This document shows positions 1 to 11,517 of a stretch of DNA of 64,000 nt, piece by piece. The position numbers and the translations under genes are program-made. The DNA lies in the NCBI GenBank assembly GCA_009746045.1, contig RPFO01000164.1, forward strand, positions 1,826,399 to 1,890,398, written 5' to 3'. How positions within the stretch are numbered: position 1 is the first letter of the stretch; the number at the start of each line of letters is the position of its first letter. The notes beneath the pieces are model-generated. The model was not told the DNA's origin. It worked only from the letters and a program-made list of their open reading frames with translations, and ran no database searches. The stretch comes from Mesostigma viride. Lineage: Eukaryota > Streptophyta > Mesostigmatophyceae > Mesostigmatales > Mesostigmataceae.

Positions 1-119
1 GCTATCGATATTTCACTGCATGAAGTTTCTGAAATAATGTTCAAACAAGGCATTACTCGATGGCTTAAGCTGATGATCCCAAGACGTGCCAGTCATGGGT
101 CAATGTCCAACAACAGTTG

Positions 120-580
120 TATCACTCAACCATAGGGAGGAACATGTACATGTGCATGTGCCTATGATGTGCCACACTCCAGATGATGCCTAGTTTTATT
201 TAGTTATGCTGTGCCCATGCAGAGAGCTGCTCTCTGCTGAGATGCCACGCTCTAGCTTTTGTATAGCTATGATGATCTTCCCCCCCGTGCCAGGATCCCC
301 CCCTTAGGCGGGTTGAACCTGAGACAGCATGGTGGTGCCGGTGCCCTGGTGCACCTAGAGCAAGGGTCGTTTACATTCCCACCCTTGCAGGAAGTAGCTT
401 AGAATGTATGATAGGCCATATGCCCCTTCTCTGGGCTATGTGCTACATATACTCCCAACGGAGTTATGTTCCTAATTAATTAATTAATTAGTTAATTAAT
501 TAATTAATTAATTAATTAATTAATTAATTAATTAATTAATTAATTAATTAATTAATTAATTAATTAATTAATTAATTAAT
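120..580 (+). mobile_element. 3' end of LINE-like element with (TTAA)n tail
   Basis: About 360 bp here matches, in order, the segment at 60417-60715 and the inverted segment at 60720-61015. Shared landmarks include an 'ACTCCAGATGATGCCTAG' block, a 'CATTCCCACCCTTGCAGG' block and 'CATATGCCCCTTCTCTGGG'. It ends in a small hairpin (ACTCC-CAAC-GGAGT, about 453-466) followed by roughly 100 bp of TTAA repeats (about 474-580). In the 60 kb copy the same sequence directly follows an L1-ORF1-like C-terminus, so this is inferred to be the 3' UTR and tail of that family, 5' truncated here. No coding sequence is visible in bases 1-800. Confidence 0.7.
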
Positions 581-902
581 AGGGAGGAACGCATGAAAGC
601 ACTTCCACTATACACAGGAACGCAGGTAAACATAATTCCCAAACTAGGCGAAAATCCAAGGCCTGGTGGGATATTGGAGCGCATCAAGCACCCATGCAGT
701 GACAAGTGCTCACTGCTCCAGGGCTTCTCATGAACTCCTGAAAATTGATCAATCGGGAAGCATTATATTATCATGCGTATATCAAAGAGGCAACACCATG
801 CGTATCTGGCATCATCCCATCATGTCCACCATGAACTCCATTTTTACAATGACTGATGCCATGATATGCCTCCCCGCGCCAAACCCATCCTCCACATATC
901 CA

Positions 903-3900
903 TCAACTGTGCTTCGCCCCACTGGCCGACCACGGCTCCGCGTCCAGCCGGTCCTGCCACTCCCGCCACCACGCGGGCTTCTCCTCATCCTCCGTGAGCA
1001 CCAGCCCATTATCCTCGGCCACTGCCTGCATCTCCTCGTCCTCATCTTCGGATGCCGCCCGCACGGCCCGCGTGGCGGCCACCATTTCCACGTCAGGGGC
1101 CACCCTCCCCCCCCCACGGCCCCCGCCTGCGCCGCCTTGGCCTCAGCCGCCACTGCCTCCTTATACTTGGCCAGCAGGTGCTTCATCAGCGTTCTCTGTG
1201 CGTCCGAGAGCGGCGCGGTATCCCGCGGGAGTGCCCCCAGCTCATCGAGCGCGTCCTGCCCGCTGTGCTTCTTCTGCCAGTCGTACCACTGCCGCAGCAG
1301 CTCGCGCCCCTTGGGCTCGTCCGCCAACTCCTGGATGCGCGGCGTGATGTCGACCACCAGGCCGGCCGCGACCAAGTCCGCGAGAAGCCTCGTCTCGGCC
1401 ACGTACTTGTCGAGGTTGGACCACTTGCGGCGGCCAGTGAACAGCGCGTTGGCCTCGTCGCTCAGGTCAAAGCCGACGATGTGCGGCCGCACACCCGCCA
1501 CGAGCAGCAGGCAGAGCAGGCGGAAGCCGGTGCGGAACGCCATGATGGGCGGCACGCGGTGGACGAGCGAGAAGTGGCCCTTCTCCTCCTGCAGGTGCCA
1601 GCAGACACACAAACACACGCAAACACAACGTGCACGCACGGCATCAATGCCAGCCAAAGGGGGCACTGGTCATATAGAAGACAGAGGCGACACCAAGGCA
1701 GCAGAAAACACTCTGGCTGTCTACAGTTTTTTTTGTGGGCGCCGCGGCATGAGCTTTGGAGATAGCCATAGGACTGGTGTGACTGGAAAAAACAGTTGGT
1801 GTGCACGACAGTGCAGGTAGCACTACACGATTAAAGATGGGCATGCAGTCTATTGTCAATTGAAGGCATAACAGCAACTCACAGACGCACCGGCCGAGAA
1901 CCCAACCAAGGCACATATAACCCTGGCAAATTGTAACTACTGCCCCAAATACCAGCAACATAAAAAGGATCATCATCCTTGTGATGGGTAAAAGAAAAAA
2001 CGAGCCAGTTGTCATCGATGAGAGTTCGCCTTAGTCCTAAAAGTGCATGATATGGGTTTCTGGGATGGACATAAAAAGTGGAAAGACAAGAGGGGCTCCC
2101 AGCATCTGGCACCACATGGGTGCTGCTGCATGTGCTGCTTGTGCTGCTTGTGCTGCTTGTGCTTCTTCTTCTTCTTCTGCTTCTTCTTCTTCTTCTTCTT
2201 GTTGTGCTTGTGCTTGTGCTTGTGCTTGTGCTTGTGTTTGTGCTTGTGCTTGTGCTTGTGCTCGTGCTTGTGCTGCTGCCACACACACCATTTGCTCCAG
2301 CCACAGGTTCATTGCATCCTCAAAGTGCTTGCGCGGCTCCATCTGCATCATGTGGATGTTGGGCGCCATGCTGCTGATGCGGCGAAACGCCAGCGGGATA
2401 CGCTCCTGCCGCGCAAACAAGACAGTCACCTGCGCGTGGGGCACCGCGAATGTGACACATGGTAGTACAGTGTGCCGCATGCAGCAAAGTCGATGTTAGC
2501 CGCCCGCAGTTGCTCCTGTCAACAGCCAGTGTATGGACGCACTATGCAATGATGCCACTTCAAGCAATTGACTGAAGCCCATCAAAGAGGCTGCAGTAGT
2601 GCTACTACTGAGTACAGTAGTGCCAACCTGCGGCAGCAGTGGGGATAAAAATTACGAAGTGTGCGTAGCATATCCCGGTATGGCGCGTATACGGGAAAAT
2701 AACGGCAAAAATAGGGGATTCGAGTGCGTTTTCTGTACCTACTATTTTTCGGTCAGCAATTTGCTGAACTTCGACAAATTTTCGCCAAGGCATGGAAACG
2801 TGCGCGGCGTGCGCGGCGCAATAAAAAATTAGATGGCGGGAGCCAGTGGCGCTTACAAGAGCTACGTCAGATCGTAACAGCTCTTGCAACTTGTGAAAAG
2901 GAGTGGACATGCAGGGCTTAAGAGGAGGAAACTTTGGGAAAGAGCGGCTGCTTGCAGTCGACAGCGGCAAGGCTTCCACTAGTGCATTACTTTGCAGGCC
3001 AGCCTACGTTTCTAGTGTCGTGAATACTTCTGTATGGCCTCGGCCTCTCTTGTTTGGTTTCGAGAGGCTGCCATTAGCCAACAGTCATGTCAGACAATGA
3101 GCTTGACGATTTTGACCCTAACGGGGAGGATGTGCAAAAGGCAAACGCAAGGGCTAGTTAGCATCCGGGCAGTAAGTACATTGACAAGATTGGAAAGACA
3201 GCCAAGGGAAGCCAGATGGTGCAGTGCAAGTTTGGCAAGAAAGAAAAAGTTTGCATCTAACGTGTCCCGTGCGGTCAGTCACCTTATTGGTGACGATAAT
3301 TTTACACTCAAAGGGCAATGACTGTCCAGAAGTGCGACAAAGCGCCGGAGGAGCTTAAAGCGGAATTGATGGCGTATCTCCGGGCTAAGGAGGGGAAGAT
3401 AGCGGTGCATCAGGGTCCGGCTCTTCACGCGTGCTGATGGTTGTGGAGGATGGCCCTGCACTGTGTCAGCCTACCTTGCCCGAATGCTTGCCCCCCAGTT
3501 GATACGTGTACCATCCATGATCACGGATAGACCCCAATCTAATCAGAATGTGCATGCCCCTGTTTGAGCAACACACGATAACTTGTAAGCTTCTGCACGC
3601 GTAGTAATAGCTGAGCTGTGCTTCCTTGATGCATAATGATAGTTATTGTAACTAATTGACAGTGTGCAAGTGTTATCTAGACTACTTATAATGTTTTGCA
3701 TGCCTGCAATGCATCCGCATGCTGTGCATGCTTATTCATTAATGGTACTTCTTTTCATCCAAAGGCTTATGCTCCATGAGTCCCTTACGGGACCGCGTGT
3801 CAATCATTTATTAAAGGCAGATTGTATAGGTGACAATAGACATGGGTGATGTGTCATGGATTCATGAATTATAATGTCGTGCACATGTTATGCAACATGC

Positions 3901-6900
3901 ATCCATGTTTTGCACATACACAATAGTCTCACTTCACACACACCCCTGCCCACACGTGCATACACACATTCACACACGCATTCACATTTCACAGATCCCT
4001 ACAGAGCTGAATCAAGCCGTGCCAAGGTAGATTCAACCCAAGAGTGTTCTCTATAGCTAATGCGAGGAGCTTATAGCCCTGCCAATGAGCACATAGGTGC
4101 AGATGATGCTATTTACGCGTAGCAATGACACAGCCGGCTAGGACATCAGATTTCCTTCAAAACTATACAAAACTGGCTATTTTCCGTATTAACCGTATTG
4201 TCTCGTACTTTTCCGTGTTTACTGCGTATTTACTGCCGGCCCATGAATGTACCCGTACCGGGACACACTAAGTGTGCGTGCCGCATGCGACCAGTCTGAC
4301 CTGCAAGTCTGCAACGAGACGATCCCGACATAGGGCCCAGCTCTCCTCGGCTGACATGCCTTGCACCCATGGTATGCCGTTGTGCGTGGGTAGTGTCGTC
4401 AGACAGGATAACGAGCCATCGCATGGAACTCGTGCCCTTGCTGTGGCACTGGTAGATCCTCACCCTCACTTCCACGGGGTTGTCATACCGAGCTCTCCTT
4501 TATGCAAATAAGTTTCGGGTCGTGAGATCAAGTAAGAGACAGACAAGGAAGTACCGACTCAGTGGCCCCACCCACCTGCTGGAACTTGTACGCGTCCACA
4601 AGCTTCTGCGCGTGCTTGGTATTGCAGCATTGGCCATTGTGGCAGCCGCACAGCTGCGTGAGGTCGCCCAGGATATCGTGCGTCACCCTGCTGCCAAAGT
4701 GCTTCTCGTAGTCCTGCGCCACGCCCGACAGCGCGTTGAAGCGTGCAATCACATCGTAGCTGCGGGTGGGAGACCACCACATGGGATAAGCAGCGGGCGA
4801 GGGAGGTGGGGGGGGAGCCGGGGGGGGCGATGGGTTGGGTTTGGGGGTGAGTGGGGGGTGTTTGGGGACAGTGAGGCATAGAAGTCAGGCACCAAGGGGA
4901 ATGGGGGGGGGGGAGGTGCAGGGCGAGAGAAGGGCATCATACGCAGGCGGGCGTGGGGAGCAGAGTATACGTGGAGACAGATACATGCCTCCTCACTGGA
5001 TCTTGTTGCAACTGCCCGCTGCCCCTAGCAATGGCTACGCACACCGTATTATGCGCTTCCGTCAATTACCGAACAAAAGGAATGAGACGCTCACACACTA
5101 GTCCAAAGTGTGCGCCAGCCAAACTACGCCTTAAACTGATTTGATAACTGATAGAGGCGGCACATCAATGCCCGACACCAAGGCGACACCACATGGGTGT
5201 AAGAGCCCCTTCCCCCCCGCGTGCCCCACCAGTCAGCCCTCTGCCCACCTGTCCATCCTCTGCCCACCTGTCCATCCTCTGCCCACCAGTCAGCCCTCTG
5301 CCCACCAGTCCATGATCTGCCCACCTGTCAGCCATCTGCCCACCTCCGTCACCCCTGTGCTCACCTGTCAATGATCTGCCCCGCCATGGGCAGCTGCAGC
5401 AGCTTGGCCGAGTTGCCCACCAGCAGCACGTTGCCGCGCGCACTCATGCTCTCCACCATAGGCTTGTCGGTCGTCATCATGCGCGCCAGCTCCGCTGCCG
5501 CGCGCTTCTTCTGCAGGTCCTCCAGGTGCAGCTGCATGCGCACCTGTGGGGACAACGGGGAGGGGAGGCACCCACGAGAAGAGGATGAGGCATTGGGACG
5601 TAAGGCATGCATCAGGGCAGGCGAACAACTGAGAAAGGGGGAGTGGGCGTGGGGGCAGGGGAAGGGAGGCAAAGCGATCCGGGCAGATGTTCGGGAAGCA
5701 AAGGGTTTGTGACTAGGGGAATATGACAAGGGGGCTGCAGGCTCGAGGGGCTTGGGGGGGGGGGGGGGGGGGGGGGTGTTACTGGCCGGGGAGACCTAGC
5801 CAGCATATTACACAACCAAAGTAAACAAAACAGGCATCAGGGGCAGGTGGCAACGATGGCAGGAGATTGTCAGCTTGTGCCAGCTACCAGGGGTAAACCA
5901 TTGCCCCACGTGCACTGACATACCGCAGAACTACCTCAAAGCCCATTTGCCGATCAGCAACCATGAAGGGTGAGGGTCCCATGCCAGCCATTTCATGGAA
6001 TAACATGCAGCGCCTTTCCCCAGCATGGCCAACCTTGCACGTGCATGCACAACAACAAGGCTGGTCGCTTTACATGCCTAGGCAACACATCCAAGCATAT
6101 CCCAGGTTTCGCATTGAGAGCACCATATAAAAACTAAGCAGTTCAATGCAAAGGCACCCTAGAAAGCCCTATCAACAATGCGCAGCTAATGGGGAAAACG
6201 GACAGTCCCGTAGAGGGAGCGTAACTATTCAACATGCTGCGTGCCAGACCTTCTTACCATGGTTAAATTGCCTTGCTAGATTAGGGCAGGGCTGACCTAT
6301 AATACAACGGGAGAAGCTCCAACAAAAGAATGGTGGTCCCTACCTACATGCAGTGCCACCCATGGAGTATGCCCTGAAGAAAACCACTGCCACCTTTCTT
6401 TTCGGCACAATGGCTTGCTGAGAAAAAATGCTCAGCTTGCCAGCCCCTGGCACAGCGAAGCCGCTGCTAAGGAAGGCTGCGTCAATTGACTCACACAAAA
6501 CTGCTTGCTTTTCAACAAATTCCTCCCAAGAAACCGCACAGCAAATGTCTGACATCTTGCCGACATGGCATGGCTCACGCTTCGTCATGTCCCATCCATG
6601 CTACGTAGACGAAATCACTGAAAGCTGCCAGGAATTCGGCGATGCGCAGCACAGAAAGGCAAGCTATCTTTCGGGAACTGCCCGGAAAAAAAGCAAAAAT
6701 GACAAGTTGATAACTCTTCAAGGAAGCAAACTCTTGATAATGTTACGCCGAGCACAAGATCGTACCATTGTCGGCATTGTTCTCCGCCCAGCGGCTCAAG
6801 AAAAGCCAAACTTCCGTGGAAAGATAGGACGCGCATCCTGCGAGCCCGGAGAGTGTCTTACCGATAAAGACAATGAGCGCTAAAACCTAGCAACGCAGTG

Positions 6901-9900
6901 AAGGCTTTTTTAAAATCACTCCAAAAGCATCCTTAACGCTGACTTAAGCCCATAAAACCTGACCATCACCGCCGGTAGCGTGGATTCTAACTTATTCCTT
7001 GCGGCAAATTTTTCAGAATGGACCCCCATGCCGATGGTCATCAATAATGTCATCGACGTTGCAAACGTCCAAATGTCCAAACATCCACACCCTGCTATGA
7101 AACAACCCGATACACTCATCGTCTTTGAATTTTGCGCACTTTTTCTGCGCTCTGCACTCGTTCCGCATGCGATCGTTGTCTAGTTTTGCCTGAAAGCACG
7201 TCGCCACGGCCAGCTCCGCTAGGCATGCGCACGCCTTGTACCACCTTTCAGGATACGGATACGGACATGAATTATTCTTTTGGCGCCAAAACTTCGCGCC
7301 GGGACCGCCACCTTCAGCGGACGCGGTACCAAATACCGGCATACATGGGGCGTGTCAGGGTGGGACCGAGTCCAGTGACAAATGGCCCTTCTGGCTGGCA
7401 CAAACGGCGATTTTCTACCATCTAAGAAAGTTTATCTGCATATGTGTATTTCGGAGGAAGGAACAACGTTCCACAGAACAAACAGCCCTCCCAAACCAGC
7501 GTGCGTGGCCTCACCGGGTACGTCGAGCAGACCACAAACGACTCATGGATTCTGCCCCAGGGGTACTCCAGGTCATGCCCCCCGTTGCCCACGAACGAGA
7601 TGCGCTCGACCACGTCCGCGTACGTCTCCCCCACGCGGCTCCCGTTGATGAACACGCGCTGCAGGCCGGGCCGCCCAACGATGGTGATCCGGTGCCACGC
7701 GCGGTGGGGCAGGGCGTCGACGCGGAAGCCGCTCTCGTAGATGTACTTGTCCTCGTACTTGAACACGGAGAGCACGCGCGTGCGGTCGTCCACACCCAGC
7801 GCGTACACGGGCGCCCACGTGTCCGTCTTGGAGTTTGTGGAGTCCTGGCCCACGGGAAGGGGCATGGGGCATGGGTGGCATGAGAGGCATGGGAAGGGGC
7901 ATGGGGCGTGGGTGGCATGAGAGGCATGGGAAGGGGCATGGGGCGTGGGTGGCATGCGAGGCATGGGACGGGGCATGGGGCGTGGGTGGCATGACAGGCA
8001 TGGGGCGCCCCATGGGTGGTGTATGGCACGGATAAGGCATGGGGAATGGGTGGCGCATGGCACGAGGGGTATGGGTTGGAGATGGGCGGCGTGAGGGCTA
8101 ATGTAAAGAGGAGAAGGGAGGCAGGGAGGCAGCGCGAAAGTTTCACCTGCTTGGACTGGAGGCATTACATACAAAAACGAGACAAATTCATGCCTGCTGT
8201 GGTGCTGTGGTGACTGGGAGCTGAGGGATACATGGCTGGGTGAGTTCACTTTGAGGCCCAAACCCAAAAACTACAATCCAGATCGTAGACGGCAGCTGTG
8301 CTCACCTCCTGCTGCCGCATGCAACCACCCCCAACGTGCCATCAACCACGGTAACAAGCACCAAGCGCTGCGCTCACTCCTGCTGCAACATGCTACGACC
8401 CCAAACGTGCCCTCAACCAAAGATAAGTGCCAGATAAGTGCCAAACGCCTCACCCCTGTTGCCACTCGCTGCAATACCCATTGTGAGCATGTGCACCACT
8501 CCTGCTGTAAAATACCCCTTAATGACCCAGGCATCCCGGACTCACCACGCGCTTCTGTAGTCTACAACACCCCATCATGAGCGAGTGCCCATCTCCCGCT
8601 TCCATCGTGCACAACACCCCATCATGAGCCAGCGCCCACCTCCCGCTTCCATCGTGCACAACACCCCATCATGAGCCAGGGCCCACCTCCCGCTTCCATC
8701 GTGCACAACACCCCATCATGAGCCAGGGCCCATCTCCCGCTTCCATCGTGCACAACATCCCATCATGAGCCAGCGCCCATCTCCCGCTTCCATCGTGCAC
8801 AACACCCCATCATCCATACCATACCTAGCGCTCACCTCCTGCTCCTTCTCGGTCACCTCGCGGAACCCGGACAGCAAAAAGCTGTCGCGGTCCTGTGCGA
8901 AATCATTGAAGAACCAGGTGTCAACGGCCCAGTCCTTGCCCAGCCGCAGGCCCGAGCGGCCCAGCTGGATCGCGTCCCACTGGCGCCGCGCGTCCATCTT
9001 GTTGTCGCCCAGGTTGTGGACGGGGAGTGTCACACCCGAGCCTGGGGGGTGGGGTGGGGATGGTGTGTGTGTGAAAGGGGGATGGGGGTTGGGGGAGGTT
9101 CAAGGAAGTCAAAATGGGGCAAGGGGAGGGAGTGCTTTTCCCAGAGGGGTGGATTCGTTAGAGAATGGGGAGCAGGCAGCATGGCCCCCACGATCGCGTG
9201 GCCAGGAACGACCAAGGCCAGGGAAGACATGACGCGGTAGGGGCTTGAGATCGGGATGTCTTCCAAAAGGAGCCGCCTGATGAGGTAAGGTCTATCATGT
9301 CACTCAACCATTTGTGGACGGCTTTATATTTGTGCCGGCAGGCTCACGGCGCACCTTTGGGTGCGGTTGGCCCTTTGCTCAGCCTCTTGCAGTCAGTGCA
9401 AGGACTTAGGACAGACGGTGGTCAAACCGACATGGCATACTAGCAGGACAACAAACCACGCATAATTAACTGTTTCGTGGTGTGCATAAGAAAGCTGACA
9501 AGTGGGAAGGGCAAGCGTGTGATGATAGCGCCAGGGGTATGTATATTTATATATATGATATGTTATGGAAAATGCCAGCACGCTGACAACCAGGAACTCA
9601 CCATCCAGCACCTTGAGGGCCATGTCTTTTAGATCGAGCACCCATGGCTTGCAGTCTGGGGGCCACAGCCGTTTTGCCAGCGCATCATGGTCGGGAAGTG
9701 GGATTTTTTTCTGCAAGTCGATGTGTAAGATTGTCCAGGAATATGCAGTGGGGAAGGCAGGGTTATTCATGAACTGAGTTACAGGACATGGCAGGATGAA
9801 AGGGAGGCTCCAAATGCCTCGATCGTTTGGTGAAAACCTGCAGAAATAATCGCAGTGCTGGCCTCGCGGCATGGCATCATTGCCAACAACGTCTATTTAT

Positions 9901-10363
9901 TTCATTTAAACATACTGGGGAGGAATGCGAATAAAAAAGCGCAGTTCCCTCATACAGGGTAGATGTAATATACAATGCCAAGCTAACGTAAAGAAATCTG
10001 CTCGGTAACATTGCGTATATTACCGGGATCTCTCATGTGCGGATTTGGCCAGCAATACGCACAACGTCTGAGTCCGAGCCATATATGTCGCACGCTTCTC
10101 ATGTAATCGACACATCAAACTGTTACCGACAAAGCCGAAATCTGGAAGAACACAGAGCAGAGCATGTAAATTACCTTATCTCCTACCAAACGGGTTATTT
10201 GATACGGCTCGGCCGTCAACCGTTTCACGGCTGTCTCTCGTACTCTGCCAGGTTCGGCGAAAAAATCTGGAAGGAGATTTTGGTTTTGGGCGGTGGAACA
10301 GTGCAGAACTGCCAAAAGGACCAGAGCGTTTACCCAGAGGTTTGAACCCGACATGGCATACAT
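903..10363 (-). CDS. GT29 (sialyltransferase-like) glycosyltransferase with signal peptide and LamG-like domain
   Basis: Spliced gene; exons (minus) 10363-10175, 9773-9602, 9041-8836, 7844-7515, 5543-5365, 4759-4576, 2515-2459, 2429-2289 and 1588-903; all junctions are GT-AG and in phase (about 714 aa if the last exon is frame-corrected). Residues 1-26 form a signal peptide or anchor (NALVLLAVLHCSTAQ). Residues about 190-290 resemble a LamG/ConA-like fold (WHRITIVG, then VFINGSRVGE). Residues about 337-385 match sialylmotif L (NVLLVGNSAKL, then IIDSYDVIARFN). About 499-525 matches sialylmotif S (FRTGFRLL, then VGFD). GT29 enzymes transfer sialic acid or related acidic sugars in the Golgi; donor and acceptor are unknown here. 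The last exon has a one-base deletion in a poly-G run at about 1108-1116; uncorrected, it would stop at 812. The 2459-2515 exon is less certain because the next intron would be only 29 nt. Confidence 0.72.
2160..2278. repeat. CTT and TGTGCT microsatellites beside a splice donor
   Basis: A (CTT)n block followed by a (TGTGCT)n hexamer array lies in the last intron of the GT29 gene. On the minus strand it starts about 10 bases after the donor of exon 2429-2289 (ATG|GTGTGTGTGG). Reading through it gives long Lys-His, Gln-Ala or Glu runs, which are not credible coding. Confidence 0.85.
2666..4270 (+). mobile_element. Degenerate hAT-like DNA transposon with 8-bp target duplication
   Basis: The element is bounded by direct repeats AGTGTGCG at 2658-2665 and 4271-4278, the 8-bp target-site length typical of hAT elements. 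Its ends are inverted: TAGCATATCCCGGTATGG on the left against the reverse complement of the right end, TAGTGTGTCCCGGTACGG. Inside is a decayed BED-finger coding fragment (3087-3437) of the kind found in hAT transposases. At 1.6 kb it is short for an autonomous element and no catalytic core is seen, so it is probably non-autonomous or internally deleted. It sits in an intron of the GT29 gene, in the opposite orientation. Confidence 0.65.
3087..3437 (+). pseudogene. BED zinc-finger fragment of a hAT transposase (broken)
   Basis: From the ATG at 3087 the frame reads MSDNELDDFDPNGEDVQKAN, then a stop, then SKYIDKIGKTAKGSQMVQCK, and shifts frame to SNVSRAVSHLIGDDNFTLKG, then shifts again to QKCDKAPEELKAELMAYLRA. 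This is the usual order of a BED finger (C-x2-C, S/T-R-x3-HL-x-G, C-x-K-x-P-E). It has lost its second cysteine (CKFG) and carries at least two stops and two frameshifts. It is not expected to make protein. It lies centrally in the hAT-like element, which supports the assignment. Confidence 0.55.
5225..5362. repeat. 17-20 bp minisatellite copying the adjacent splice donor
   Basis: About seven degenerate units of the form CTGCCCACCTGTCCATC abut the donor of GT29 exon 5543-5365. The exon end plus donor on the plus strand is CACCTGTCAATGATCTGCCC. The intron units CACCAGTCCATGATCTGCCC and CACCTGTCAGCCATCTGCCC match it at 17 and 18 of 20 positions. The array therefore appears to be a tandem amplification of the 5' splice site. 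Confidence 0.8.
7850..8010. repeat. 36-bp minisatellite next to a splice acceptor
   Basis: Roughly four copies of a 36-bp unit rich in GGCATGGG / GGGCGTGGGTGGCATG start a few bases from the acceptor of GT29 exon 7844-7515 (minus: CCCGTGGGCCAG|GAC). The first unit runs into the acceptor sequence itself. Related GGCATGGGG sequence continues to about 8060. Confidence 0.8.
8565..8815. repeat. 47-bp tandem repeat containing donor-like copies
   Basis: About five copies of a 47-bp unit (GCACAACACCCCATCATGAG, then CCAG and CGCCCACCTCCCGCTTCC) lie just inside the intron after GT29 exon 9041-8836. The part AGCGCCCACCTCCCGCTTCC resembles the exon-intron junction AGCGCTCACCTCCTGCTCC (plus strand) at about 8828-8846. 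Looser copies of the same junction (CTCACCTCCTGCTGC, CTCACTCCTGCTGC) occur at 8301-8400. Confidence 0.75.
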
Positions 10364-11517
10364 TTTCTCTGGAGCGCGTTCTACATTATCCTTTCATTTT
10401 CCCACGCTAACCAATTATGGGAAACCAACTACCTTTCATTTCCGGCACACGCATCCGCTAGCCACCGGTCAAAATGCTAGTTCTTGCTCAAATTGTTTAA
10501 CAACAGGAATGAACAATCATACGAATTCGCATGGCAAATGCATCCTTTTCCCCAGCTTCTCCTAGTCTAGCAGAAACAATCCTGCCCATTTATTGAGCGT
10601 GCATTTATCAGCCGGCTACCGGTAATGGGTTTTCCTGGTTTTTTGTCAAGGCAATGGCGGTGGCATTCGGCTGCAGGCTTGGCTCAGTTGTTTGCTGCAG
10701 ATTGCTGCAGCTACAGCTCTTGGGTGGCACCGCTGAGCCACGAATTTGAAGTAAGAATATTACATAGGATCTGCACAACCAAACTAGTACCATCTACTAT
10801 CATGCACTCTGGATCTAGAGTGGTTAATGCGAATCCATATTAACGGTCCCTGGTCTAATAACGCGCCCTATTAGCCTTTCACCTGTCACCGCCACACGTG
10901 TGCGTGCCCACCTTCATTAGGATTCGCTGATACTCATTTCCCCTCTCACCTCTTTGGTCCATAATTGGCTAATAAAATATACCCATTTCCCCGAAATCCA
11001 TATTAACGGTGGAACGTGCGTCTCCGACACTAAACGCTTCTACGGCCAGTAACTGCATGTGTGCGGTAGGGACCGTTAGGTTGACATTTTGTGGCAGCCT
11101 GTGGCAGCACGCAGCGCGGGAATGAACTCAACTCACGCCGTACAGTCTCGGATGCAAGCTTTAGCCAGATTCGCTCAGCTTTGCGTGCAGCTCGGCTCGT
11201 ACGAACAATCTGGCAGACAATCTGGCAGACTGGCACAGTCGAACTTGCACGCTGCAAAGTGCAAAGCTGAAGCTCAACGCAGTGAGACGTGCATTGAGCA
11301 CAGTAATTGGGCTGTCGAGTGTCGACCGCATGGGTTTACTTATTTAATATGTCGACAATCTGTGTGGTTTACTGCACCCAAGAATATATAGCATAATTAA
11401 TGCACATTCCCTAGCAATAAATGGTTTGACTAATAATATCCATACGTGCAGGGCGTTTGACTCTGCCCTGCCGCCAAGGAAATGTCGTATCTGGTATAGC
11501 TTTCCCTTTTCTCCGAC
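10364..11517. other. Divergent intergenic region between the GT29 and TTI1 start codons
   Basis: This 1.15-kb gap separates two genes read outward, so it should hold both promoters; I see no confident TATA box or initiator. It contains a 16-bp direct repeat AATCCATATTAACGGT at 10832-10847 and 10995-11010. Between the copies is a segment whose right part (10951-10996) recurs inverted at 58091-58136. The remainder is unremarkable. Confidence 0.6.
10951..10996 (-). repeat. Dispersed repeat shared with 58091-58136
   Basis: The reverse complement (TTTCGGGGAAATGGGTATAT, then TTAT, CCAATTAT and GACC) matches 58091-58136 over about 46 bp with a few differences. Here it lies upstream of TTI1; the other copy lies just after the ALG1 stop codon. 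Confidence 0.6.

Noticed and set aside
2012-2480. His/Lys or Gln/Ala/Glu-rich frames across the hexamer array
   Set aside because: Microsatellite translation. Only 2289-2429 (and possibly 2459-2515) is supported as exon by splice sites and phase.
6428-6883. Plus-strand 151-codon frame inside a GT29 intron
   Set aside because: No family resemblance, no codon-like pattern, and antisense to a well-supported intron.
7013-7342. Minus-strand frame ERWYKACACLAELAVATCFQ as an extra GT29 exon
   Set aside because: The acceptor that opens this frame is phase 2, whereas the neighbouring exons join in phase 0. It cannot be inserted without breaking the frame.
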